Below, piece after piece: positions 36,152-45,494 of a stretch of 64,000 nt of DNA (position 1 is the stretch's first letter; each line of letters starts with the position of its first letter). The stretch covers positions 3,906,001-3,970,000 of the forward strand of contig OZ017766.1 of the NCBI GenBank assembly GCA_963969345.1, read 5' to 3'. A program made the translations under genes and the position numbers. Source of the stretch: Turbatrix aceti. Lineage: Eukaryota > Nematoda > Chromadorea > Rhabditida > Panagrolaimidae. Under the pieces are notes generated by a model, which did no database searches, was not told the DNA's origin, and saw nothing but the letters and a program-made list of their open reading frames with translations.

Positions 36152-36391
36152 ATGTCCAGACTTCTGACAGCAGCCCTCGTCTTCCTCGCGCTCATCGTCT
36201 TGCTAGACGCCTTCATCCTCCAGGAACTCCCACTCTACCGTACAGAACGGCACTTTGAGAGTGTCGTGCCGTTCGAGCGTCGTCTGCCCCGCTCGTACAA
36301 CAACCCACCCGAATTCGCCGACAAACTCGAGTACATGCGACGGTTCTACCGTAACATTCCGTGGTCGTACCGACGCAGGATTCAGGCATAG
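36152..36391 (+). CDS. Small secreted peptide precursor, function unknown
   Basis: A single exon encodes 79 aa. A splice acceptor (CGTTTTGCAG) ends at 36132, 20 bp upstream of the ATG, as expected for trans-splicing. Residues 1-20 form a signal peptide (MSRLLTAALVFLALIVLLDA). The mature part is rich in Arg, Tyr, Phe and Pro, with possible dibasic cleavage sites (ERRLPR, YRRRIQA), as in a peptide-hormone precursor, but without a clear amidation motif. No homologue recognised. Poly(A) signal at 36483. Confidence 0.6.
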   Translation: MSRLLTAALVFLALIVLLDAFILQELPLYRTERHFESVVPFERRLPRSYNNPPEFADKLEYMRRFYRNIPWSYRRRIQA

Positions 36392-36482
36392 GGGTCCTCT
36401 ACGCTCTCCGGCATCGAACTTCAATCCGCCTGCAGGTGACGAATGCGAAACTGTGTCTGCTACTTGCTACTCATTGTTGAGA

Positions 36483-36488
36483 AATAAA
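36483..36488 (+). terminator. Poly(A) signal AATAAA of the small secreted peptide gene
   Basis: AATAAA 92 bp after the stop codon. Confidence 0.6.
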
Positions 36489-38690
36489 TTAGATCAACTA
36501 ATTGACAAGCCAATCGAGCGTTTGTTTCTTGTTGCCTTGTATACATATTTCCCATCCGTATACATACTTACGATGTATCCAAACCCGCTGTAACATAGTA
36601 CAAAGTCTTCCCTATTGTGGACTATGAGAGAGTTACAATAAAAGTCGTTCGGCTTTTATCCTCTGATACGGTGCTTTTCGTGGTGGGACACGGGGAGCGG
36701 AGCAATGTTTTTCGTGATGAGACACGGGGGCGATGTTTGGCGTGGCCAGACAGTTTTTAGACTGTAATGAAGCCGGTATGGAATTCGTCAACCGCTTAAA
36801 GAAGCCCTGTATGGTAGGTAAACAGGATGAAAGCCGTGGATTTTGGTCAAAAATGACCTAAAACATGACGTCGACTTTGTTTTCTTCAGTTCAAGAACGT
36901 GAGTTTCACCACGTCGTTTTTCACATAATCCTGCACTTTGCGGCAAAACAATTGCAACCCTCGTGGTTTCCGGTGGTCTTGTCTTTGGTTCCGTAGATGT
37001 CAACCCAGGCCCGGCACTTATGCCAAAATCGCTCTCCCCCACAAAGCGTAATCGGTGCTCGGGAAGTCGGTCGACTTATTATTTGCTTCCAATTTCCGAT
37101 ATAGTTTACAAAATAAATTCCAAACAAAATGCGATTAAATTTTGCGTCACTAATAACGAGAATTGGTGGCTTCAGAAACACGCCATCCATCTATCGTAAT
37201 CGGATCCGAAAACAACATGTCTTTTGTATAAAACGTGCCAACTATGAAAAAAACAAAAATCTGAACTCTGAACGGCCACCGCCACCGTAAAGCTCTTTGT
37301 GCGATAAACGCAGACCCCGTGGCACCCGGTCTGGCTTTGGTCGGTGCGGTGCAGGTACAGCCTTTGGCCACGAGCAGGGTGCCTAATTAAAATTGAACCC
37401 GCATACATATTCCAGTGTGTTTATCGGTGCCCAAAAACCAACAGGACTCGTTGTTAGGCTTGCAAGCGTGGTTCCGTGTTAATTTAATTAGTCTCGCCTC
37501 CCCCCTCTGGGCTCCAAGTGGCGCGCACGGCACGCTGCAGATGTTTTTGCCCTCCTTCAATCAGGAAACGTCTCCATAATCACTTCCCCATCCGGAATTG
37601 TGACGCACGGAATTTGGCCGGATGATCATAACAACCCTGTTGCCGGTGGGAAACTCAAAGAACCATCCTGATTCACGGCCAGAAAACACGTTAACCGGAT
37701 GAGAAATTATTATAAAAACAATAACGCACTATATGCGTGGATAACGACGCTCATCGGATTCCAAAGAGACAAAACAGCTTCCTGGATGTCGCATTAAAAT
37801 TTTGGAGGTCAAAGACAAAAAAACTGAACAAGTATTTAGCTGGTTACTTTCGATCATCCGTGTTTTGTTTTTATTTTTTAAGCACACGGAAGCACGAATT
37901 AGATCCCTCGCATAAACATACCGTAATCCAGAGTTGTTGGATTTGGTCGTTTCCGTGCGCGTAACACAAAGAAGCCACAATTCGTCCAAAATAGCATCTG
38001 CCAGCACAGTGATCACTACGTTCGCCTTCATCAAAGCCGTGCCTCCCCACTCCCTGCCAAACTGACCTTCTCTGGCTAAGCTCTGGTTCTGGGAAGAGAA
38101 ATTAGTCTTCAGGAGGAAACGAGAGATGAGCTCCGTTGAAAATATCCGTTTTGCGTATAATAGGATAAAAAAATGTTTGCATGTACATAAAAAAACAGTT
38201 TCGACAAAACAATGTCCTCGTGTTTTTTTGCAGAGTATTGACTTCTGAACACTCACTTTCACTTCGTCACTGACTTCAAAGGTGACGTATAGGCCCAAAC
38301 AAACAGTTTTTTTTTCAGGGGGAAAAAAAACAGGAAAAAAATGCCTACGTACGCAAAAAGAAAAGAAACTCGAAAAAATTCCCTTACGCTTCAGAGACAA
38401 CAATTAGCGCGCAAAGGAGCGCGAATCGTTTCCGTTCGCGTGTTTCTCTTCGCCAAACACCCTCACCTCTCCGATCTCTCGTCCGCCGCCACTTGGTCGG
38501 CGAGTGTAGTCTTCTCGAGGCCCGGTACTTCCGTCGAGATTAGCAAAGCCCTCTAAGCCGGGAGTAATCTTAAATTAGAGGTGTTTATACTGCGAGAAAC
38601 AAAAATACAGGAGAACACGCGAGAAAGAATTAAAAACCTGGCGACTGCTTCGGATAAACACAAAACACACGTATCCAAAAAAAATCTAAC
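36489..38690. other. Intergenic region without a supported gene
   Basis: Contains a short degenerate direct repeat near 36672-36740 (GGTGCTTTTCGTGGTGGGACACGGG-like units are partly repeated) and AT-rich DNA. A long minus-strand frame (37729-38403) has no motif and low-complexity composition. Confidence 0.45.
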
Positions 38691-39890
38691 TTAGACTTGC
38701 TCCCCGGCTCCAGGAAGCTTGGGCGGGCCCCGGACGAACTCCCGCTTGACGAATTCGTGGATGAGCGTGTTGGACGTCTCCGAGACGAGCTTCTTCGAGT
38801 CTTCCACGCACTTGTTGCTCAGGGCAGACGCAATTCGCTCGACCTTACCCCGCTCCTTGTTTACCTAAAATCAATCGTTGCGAGAAACCAAACTATCGTG
38901 TCAAGAACCCACCTGCTTGACCATGTCATCCAGACTGTTGAGCTGAGAGTTGAGGTAACCGGCGACGTTGCCGACCTTGTCCTGCGTCAGCGACTGCACC
39001 CAATACGCGTTCCAAAAGTACTTGAAGAGACGTTCGTCAGCGTAAGACATGAAGTAGGAGACTTCGAGGGGGTAGTAACGGTGGCAGTAGTGGCCAAAGT
39101 CCTCGGCCTTGTTCATGGGCACGTACTTGCCGGAGACGCGTTCCAACGCCTTGGGCTCCCGACCCAGCGGGTACGTGCGGAACGCACCGAGATCCACCTT
39201 GCCCGAAGACAGCGTCCGGACGGGATCAACCACGATGCCCAGAAAAGGCTCGGTAAAGCGCTGGTTCAATTCCTGGGTGCCGACGTCGATGCCGGAGAGC
39301 CAGCAGCCGTAGCCAGGGTGGCTGTGGTACCAGCCGAGCACCTTTTCCTGGAAGCCCATGGTCGCGTAGAGATCAACGTACTTGGACATGTACTCGTAGG
39401 CCTCCGTCTGGGCGTTGACTCGCGTTTCAGTACCTAAAATCAACTTTTTATAAAACAAAATCGTAAAAAATTTTTTCAGTTATCCTAAAAAATAAAAAAA
39501 AACACTAAAAATTGCAAAAATAGCTAAAGTCCACACAATAACTTACCTTCAACCGGGAGAGCAAAAACATCGAGAACGACAAAGGTATGCTCTTCGACGC
39601 GTCCCTGCAGCATGCCCATAACCTCGATATTGCCACCGGATTGCGCGTGGGTCACCATCTTGACGAGAGCCAGCGCAGAGATCCTGACGTGCTAAAAAAC
39701 ATAAAATAATGAATCTGACAGACAAATAAGAAACAAAAAAACCTACGTTAAAGTAGTTCACGTCCTGAATCCACGGTTTTTCGTTACAAACTTTTTTGTC
39801 AGCCTCGGCATCGTATCGATACGGCGCATCCCGCTGCTCGATGTTATTTGCCGCAAAGAATTCAGCAATAGAAGTCGATTCGGCTTCCAT
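38691..39890 (-). CDS. csn-5: COP9 signalosome subunit 5 (JAB1/MPN protease)
   Basis: Exons 39747-39890, 39547-39691, 38913-39433 and 38691-38864 join in phase to 327 aa. The MPN domain carries the full JAMM zinc-protease motif [14 protein letters not shown], with the catalytic Glu-side segment in [12 protein letters not shown]. Other CSN5 landmarks are [35 protein letters not shown]-like [13 protein letters not shown], and [11 protein letters not shown]. It is the catalytic subunit that removes NEDD8 from cullins, tuning SCF-type ubiquitin ligases. The ATG at 39890 was chosen because the frame upstream has no ATG; an acceptor CCCTTTTTAG lies about 50 bp upstream. Confidence 0.95.
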
Positions 39891-40424
39891 CGCACAGACG
39901 ACGTGAAGACGAGCTTTTGAAATCAAAAAAGCCGACGTCTAAAAAGGGAGCACGAAATAAAGCAAACGGAACCTACGGGGAACTCTTTGAAAACAATGTG
40001 TTCTCTGTTTGCTTTTTTTCATGTTTGACTTTCGTTCGAGAATTTTCATTGTTTTTTTTTGCACAATTTTTAGAAGCTTCGGAAAAACTACTTTTTTTGC
40101 CTTTGTTGGTGTGCGGATATGTAGAATTATATTTGTCTGGCCAAAAAATATTTCGGCGTTTTGTGTATTTTTTTGTAGTTTACATGAGATTTCTTATCGA
40201 TTTTATTAGATTTCGATTAGTTCGGTAGATTCTGCACGGATGAAGGCAAACACTGATGAAATGATGAATCAGCTGGCTCCGGCTCTAGCAGGGAATTGGG
40301 ACAAGTGCACATTGCGCGCATGACTGATGCTGGCCCGCGTGGCAACCTGGTTACGATTCATAGGTTTTCATTGCAGTTACCCTATCTTCCGTATTTCTGT
40401 CGTTCCCTGGTCTAGCTTGTTTTC
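39891..40424. other. Divergent intergenic region csn-5 / GNA1 operon
   Basis: AT-rich; no coding feature. It must hold promoters for the minus-strand csn-5 gene and the plus-strand operon. Confidence 0.5.
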
Positions 40425-41018
40425 ATGGCGAGTCCCGCTGTCTCCACGACTTCTATCCCAGGTTTGGTGTACTTTTCACCTTTTTTGCCATATGGCGCTT
40501 GCTCATCTTTAGACGAGTTGTTTCCCGCGTCGATTCTGTCCGATGTGGCAGCTCCCGTGCCGCCTGGCTACGTCCTGAGGCCGCTGCGTGCGACCGACGT
40601 CGGCCCGGGTCTCGTGCATCTCCTTGAGCAGTTGACCGTCGTCGGAAACGTCACCGCCGAGCAGCTGCGCGAGCAGTACGCTGTCATGGCAGCGACGAAG
40701 CCCTGCGCGTACTACATCGTCGTGGTCGAACGCATCGAGGACGGCAGTCTGGCGGGAGCGGCGACGCTGCTCATCGAGTGGAAGTTCATCCATCAGGCTT
40801 CGTCACGCGGTCGGATCGAGGACGTCGTCGTGGACAGCGCGAGTCGCGGACTGGGACTCGGACGGGCGCTCAACGAGACGCTGGTCGAGCTGGCGCGGAA
40901 GGTCGGCGTCTACAAGCTGTCTTTGGAGTGCAAGGACGAGCTCATTCCCTTCTACGGTCATTTTGGATACCAGAAGGACACGCGAGACAACTTTCTCATT
41001 CAGCGGTTCTTTGATTAG
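40425..41018 (+). CDS. gna-1: Glucosamine-6-phosphate N-acetyltransferase
   Basis: Exons 40425-40461 and 40513-41018 encode 180 aa. GNAT-fold landmarks match GNA1: GYVLRPL, FIHQASSRGRIEDVVVDS, the acetyl-CoA-binding loop SRGLGLGRAL, and YGHFGYQKDTRDNFLIQRF at the C-terminus. It makes N-acetylglucosamine-6-phosphate from glucosamine-6-phosphate in the UDP-GlcNAc pathway (chitin, glycoproteins, GPI). The 51-bp intron is a multiple of three without a stop, so the unspliced frame also reads through. Removing it gives the conserved junction SIPDELFPASILSD, so I favour splicing. First gene of a probable operon; poly(A) signal at 41057 is only 94 bp before the next ATG. Confidence 0.9.
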   Translation: MASPAVSTTSIPGLVYFSPFLPYGACSSLDELFPASILSDVAAPVPPGYVLRPLRATDVGPGLVHLLEQLTVVGNVTAEQLREQYAVMAATKPCAYYIVVVERIEDGSLAGAATLLIEWKFIHQASSRGRIEDVVVDSASRGLGLGRALNETLVELARKVGVYKLSLECKDELIPFYGHFGYQKDTRDNFLIQRFFD

Positions 41019-41056
41019 TCTTTGACTTTGCTGGCCTAAAATGTTATTTGAGTTTG

Positions 41057-41062
41057 AATAAA
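41057..41062 (+). terminator. Internal poly(A) signal between operon genes 1 and 2
   Basis: AATAAA followed within 90 bp by a U-rich stretch and the acceptor TTTTGTCAG at 41145, then the next ATG at 41151. This is the layout of a nematode operon junction. Confidence 0.65.
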
Positions 41063-41150
41063 AAATATCGTAGTTGCCCGGGCGCTTTTTCAACTGTTTT
41101 ATACGTTTTTTCATATTTGAAGTCTTTCGTGAAAATTTTGTCAGGTCAAA

Positions 41151-41450
41151 ATGGACGCGTTTGGTTTCAGCATCGCCGTGTGCATGTCGTCAGGACTCGA
41201 GCCCTTCTACCAGCGAGTGGTATCCGTCACAGCAGCGCTCCAGGCCTCCCAGCCGCCTTCGACGGTGCACGTTCTTCCGCCGAATCACTTTGAGTACCTC
41301 AACGTCTCTCTGAGTGCCGAACTCCCCGACAACGACCCGGAATCGCCGCTCGGGACGCAGCGAGAGAAGCCAAAGCCCTGGGACGACAAGCGGCCTCTTT
41401 TTATGTGCCTGGACCACAACCACTCTGTCAACGTCTTCCCGCGCTTCTAA
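41151..41450 (+). CDS. Conserved-looking 99-aa protein, function unknown
   Basis: Single-exon frame placed between two real genes on the same strand with operon-like gaps (132 bp before, 77 bp after). A trans-splice acceptor ends 5 bp before the ATG. The protein has no signal peptide; it has a Cys/Met/Ser N-terminal part, a Pro/Glu/Asp-rich middle and a C-terminus WDDKRPLFMCLDHNHSVNVF with several His. I do not recognise a domain. A role in lysosome or endosome function is only suggested by its downstream neighbours. Confidence 0.6.
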   Translation: MDAFGFSIAVCMSSGLEPFYQRVVSVTAALQASQPPSTVHVLPPNHFEYLNVSLSAELPDNDPESPLGTQREKPKPWDDKRPLFMCLDHNHSVNVFPRF

Positions 41451-41527
41451 GCTCTCATTTCCGGCGCAGTTGTATATACATATTTTGCACCTTCCCATAG
41501 TTGTCCTATTTTGACCCTTCCGGAAAA

Positions 41528-42241
41528 ATGGGTAACGATCAGTCGACCCCAAATTCTTCCTCCGGCGTCTCTTCGTCGTTTTCATTTTCCGCCCGCAAAA
41601 GTAAGTCTTTGGCAGCGGTTTACAGCGTTCAATGGGATCTTGCAGAAACCCGATCGTCGTTCAAGGATCACATAGTCGTCGTCAACGCCGCTGGCCAGCC
41701 TGTGGACGACCCCGAACACGACGAGGACCTCAAGCGGCTCCGCGACGCGCAACGCTTCCTCCCGCTGCTCAAAGGCTGCCTTCCGGGCCACAGAGACTCC
41801 CCCGAGATTTTCAACAAGGTCGACCCGAAGCCATTTGCTCGCTTCACCCATCGCCTGCAGCTCCACCTCACAAAATGCTCTTCAGATGTCAACAAGGCCC
41901 AGAACGAAATCTTCACCAACATTCAGCAGGTAGTATTAGCTCTTGCGCGTGTTTTTTTTTATTTGGCTCGATTTCAGGTCGATCAGAGTTTAGCTTCGGT
42001 TTCGGCGAAACTGGTCACTTCGCGGCAGCAGTTTTCAAAGTTTTCCCAGGCTCTGTCCAAGATGAACAAGATACACGACGACCTCGAGCTCATTGACTGC
42101 TCCCTCCAGGAGCTGCTTCCGGCGCTCCAGACCATCAACGAGATCTTCCCTGTCGAGGAACGGCTGCCGGCTCTCCAACTCCAGACCCGCTCCAGCTACA
42201 GCAGCATTGGACATTCCGAGCCCACGACCCCTGCCTTGTGA
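41528..42241 (+). CDS. sam-4: BORC complex subunit 5 (BORCS5/SAM-4)
   Basis: Exons 41528-41600, 41646-41929 and 41978-42241 encode 206 aa. The N-terminus MGNDQSTPNSS fits the N-myristoylation consensus, as in BORCS5 of other animals. Family landmarks: DHIVVVNA, RFLPLLKG, and the C-terminal LPALQTINEIFPVEERL. The middle is helical, as expected for a BORC coiled-coil subunit. BORC recruits Arl8 to lysosomes and synaptic vesicle precursors for kinesin transport. Both introns (45 and 48 bp) are multiples of three and lack in-frame stops. Third gene of the putative operon; poly(A) signal at 42261. Confidence 0.85.
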   Translation: MGNDQSTPNSSSGVSSSFSFSARKSKSLAAVYSVQWDLAETRSSFKDHIVVVNAAGQPVDDPEHDEDLKRLRDAQRFLPLLKGCLPGHRDSPEIFNKVDPKPFARFTHRLQLHLTKCSSDVNKAQNEIFTNIQQVVLALARVFFYLARFQVDQSLASVSAKLVTSRQQFSKFSQALSKMNKIHDDLELIDCSLQELLPALQTINEIFPVEERLPALQLQTRSSYSSIGHSEPTTPAL

Positions 42242-42260
42242 TTGGTGTTTGTCGAGCAGA

Positions 42261-42266
42261 AATAAA
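42261..42266 (+). terminator. Internal poly(A) signal between operon genes 3 and 4
   Basis: AATAAA 20 bp after the BORCS5 stop, with the next acceptor TTTTCTTTAG ending at 42390 and the next ATG at 42398. Confidence 0.65.
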
Positions 42267-42397
42267 AATTTACCCCTAACGCGAAGGATCGATCGGGTGG
42301 TGAAATGGATTCTGAAGCCATTGGAATATTTGAGGGTTTTTGGGGGCTGTAGCACCTGGATCGCGGTAAAACTCGTCTCTTTTCTTTAGTCCTGCAA

Positions 42398-43063
42398 ATG
42401 TTCGGCTTTGGCGCGTCGTCATCCAGAGAGCCGGATCTGAGCTTCATCCAGGCGGATGTCGACCTGAGTCAGGTGAGGTCGCTGGATTCGAAGCCCGTCA
42501 TCAACGCGGTCAACGAATTCATGGCCCGTCTCGCCGATCGACTCAACACCTTCGGCGAAGCCCTGGAATCGCGCATGGGGAGCATAGAAGACCGGCTGCT
42601 GCAGGCCGAGGTCCAGCTTGCGCTGCTTGAAACGAATGTGCACTCGGTCGAGGAGTGCCCCGACGAACCCACTCCGGCCCCCGCTGACAGTCCCAAGGCC
42701 CCTGAGCCCCCTGCCCCCGAAGCGGCTACCGTAGAGGTTACGGATCAGCCCGTTACCGTTGCTGCCCCACCACCTGCCACGGGCGAGCCAACCCCAGCAT
42801 CGCCGCCGGAAGAGCCTCAGAAGCCTGTTGTGACGTACTCGCAGCATCCTGCCTTCGCCAAGTACTTCAAAATGCTCAGACTAGTTCGTTTACATATTTT
42901 TGCACTGTTTTTTGAACTCAAAAATCGTTTTTAGGGCATTCCGCAGGCAGCTGTATGCCAGAAGATGCGTCAGGAAGGAGTCGATCCCGCTATCCTTGAA
43001 ACACCTTCCGCGCCCTGCGATCTGCCTATCGAGGAACACGAAGATGAAGATTCTGACGAGTAA
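42398..43063 (+). CDS. ccdc-53: WASH complex subunit 3 (CCDC53)
   Basis: Exons 42398-42883 and 42935-43063 join in phase 0 to 204 aa. The CCDC53 pattern is clear: DVDLSQVRSLDSKPVINAVNEF, an N-terminal coiled coil to about residue 85, a long Pro/Glu/Ala-rich linker, then AFAKYFKMLRLGIPQAAVCQKM and EGVDPAILETP, followed by an acidic tail. The WASH complex activates Arp2/3 on endosomes for cargo sorting. Last gene of the putative operon; it converges with the P450 gene 344 bp away. Confidence 0.88.
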
Positions 43064-43406
43064 AAGTTATACAGAGCAAAAAAAAGTATATAAAGTCCAG
43101 ATAATCGTTTCTTATATCGTTTATTATTTTCGCTTTAGGATACATTTACCGTATGATAATCGATAACCGATGTGCAAAACAGGATTCGGGAAAACAATCG
43201 TTATCGCGTTTTGTTGTGTCTCAAGCGGAATGATCATGTTGTGTGATCGTTGGCTTGCTACCCAAAAGAACTGGCACCATAATGATGCATGGCGATTATC
43301 CACACCACTAATCAGTCTTCGTCATGCGCGCACTGATCATGCACACCACGGATGGGATAAGTAATAATTACGGTGTGGAAAAAAACAAGTCCAGGTGGAA
43401 CGGCAG
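43064..43406. other. Convergent intergenic region
   Basis: 3' ends of WASHC3 (plus) and the P450 (minus) face each other. No other feature seen. Confidence 0.5.
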
Positions 43407-45054
43407 CTAACAGCAGTTGTTATTCTCATACCTGTCTCGGACTCTGCACGCGAAAGACGCGGGATGCACGATCATGGAGAGTTTCTTCTCGAGAGGCGGC
43501 AGCGGGCGTCCGGGGAGAGGTTCGAAGGAGAATCTGTTGAAGAGGTTGCCGATGATGAGGAAGAGCTCCATGCGGGCTAGGGACTCGCCCACGCACTGTC
43601 TCCTGCCCACCGAAAACGGCACCATTTCCTCGATGTGCCGAAAGTTTCCGTTTTCGTCGATGAAGCGCTCTGGCTTGAAGGAAAATGGCTCCGGGAATAC
43701 CTAAAATTGTTTTTCAAGTCTCAGAAGTCGGCAAGTACCCTGAATGGCCTACCGATTCGTCGAAGAGCACGCAGCTGATCTGGGGCATCACGTATGACTC
43801 GGCGGGGATGAAGTGGCCTCGAATGGTGGTGTCCCGAGTGGTTTTGCGCACCAGATTGAGCGGGAGGAGATTAGCCATGCGTTGCGTTTCCTACAAAAAA
43901 AAACAGGGGGATCAGAGGAGCTCTACGGTCAGTCAGTCCACAGAACGAATACGAACCGCTACAAAGGCGTTGAGGTAGGCGAGTTCGTGGTGATCGGCGG
44001 CTGTCACAAGACGGTCTGAGGCGACGACGTCGTCGAGCTCGTCGTGGAGCCGTTGCTGGCACTCGGGGTGGTGTATGGCATAGAGGATGGCGAAGAGGCA
44101 CGTGTTCGTCGTCGATTCGAGGCCAGCAATCCAGAGATCCAGGCACATGGAGCGCAGCTGCGCCCGCGTGAACGTGTGCTCGCTCTCGTTTGACTCTTCC
44201 TGGCGCTGTGCTTCGAGGAGGAAAGCCTCGCAATAATTACTTGCCGACGCGATCGACTCCACAGGAGTCTCTGCGGTTACGGCGTCGATTTGACGGTCGA
44301 AGAACGCAAAAAAGGCACTCATGTTGGCGTGGACTTCTGCGAGACGATCTTTTAAGACAGGCAGCCGCCCCAGGGACTTTGGCTTGACCATGGCCAGCGT
44401 GGTGAGCGGCTGGAGGACCGCGGTCATGTGCCGGTCGAAGAGGCCTTTGATCTCGACGAACTCGTCGATGCCCTGGCGGCCCTGGAAGCCGTAGCCGAAG
44501 AGGAGGCCGTTGATGACGCTGCCGACAGTCCGGTCGATCTCCGCCTTCGGGTTGACGGCCTCGCTCCTCCTCGACAGCTCGCCCAGCGCGTCCACGAGGT
44601 AGGCGACTTCGTTGAGGACGCGCTGCTCGATGCCGCGTCTGTTGACGCCCAGATCCCGGAAGACGCGGAGCATGAATTTGCGTTGCTCGGCCCAGAGCGG
44701 TCCTTCGGTCTCGACGATGCCGAAACGCCCGCCACGAACCATGATGCAGTGCTCCTCGAAAGTGAAGCGGCCCGTGTAGGTCGTCCCGTCGTTGATGAGG
44801 GTCTCCTTGAGCGTAGCGTAGTCGGCGATGACGATGGCGGGCACAGGGCCCCACCAAAACGTGAAGAGAGGCCCAAACTCCCGACGCCACCGCAGCATCA
44901 CCTCGTAGCCGGGCGGGGAGGCTGCAAATGCCAGCAAATTGCCAAAGACAGGCCATGGCATCGGGCCGGGTGGCAGGAGCCTTCTCCGCCACCACAGCTG
45001 GCGGACGAGCCACGTGACGAAGCAGAACACGAGCAAAGCACAGGTCAGACTCAT
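43407..45054 (-). CDS. Cytochrome P450, nematode CYP2-like clan
   Basis: Exons 43957-45054, 43753-43890 and 43407-43700 join in phase to 509 aa. N-terminal membrane anchor (LTCALLVFCFVTWLV) and proline hinge LPPGPMPWPVFGNL; I-helix oxygen-binding motif AGLESTTNT; ExxR (ETQR) at the start of exon 2; PERF motif in FKPERF; heme-binding loop FSVGRRQCVG with the axial Cys. All key residues are present, so it should be an active ER monooxygenase for xenobiotics, fatty acids or sterols. A GATA site lies about 110 bp upstream (GGATAAG at 45165), fitting intestinal expression, which is an inference. Confidence 0.93.
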
Positions 45055-45494
45055 TTTGCGGAGTTGGTTGTACTGATGGATTCGGGGTTCCCGAGGTCTC
45101 GTTAATAACTACAGGAGGCGACGACGTACCGTCCCGCCCCCTGCGTGCTCGGAGACTACAGCGCGGATAAGAGCGATGGGGTCGTCGCTAATTGCGAGAA
45201 CACAATAGGCACAAAACAGATATTACGGAACTTTGATCATACTCCAAAAAAGCGAAGGATCACACCTCGCGAATCATGCATCCAAAATCTCGCTCAGAAC
45301 GCCGCTTATTGACGTCAATGGCGTCCAAGAACAACATGGTACATGCCACCCAGTCCACGTCACTTTCCTCTCCGGTTACAGTATACCTTTATTTCCATCC
45401 AACAAAAAGCACCGCGTGCAAACAACAAAACACGCTAGTAACAACTTTAAATTAAAAATCCAAAAAAGCACAGGAGATTATGATTCACCAGTTC
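45055..45494. other. Upstream region of the P450 gene
   Basis: No coding exon; contains a GATA-type motif near 45165. The right edge is the 3' flank of the glycyl-tRNA synthetase gene. Confidence 0.5.

Noticed and set aside
38697..39437. Long plus-strand frame of 246 codons
   Set aside because: It is the antisense of csn-5 exons, in GC-rich coding DNA; the minus strand gives the full JAMM protease.
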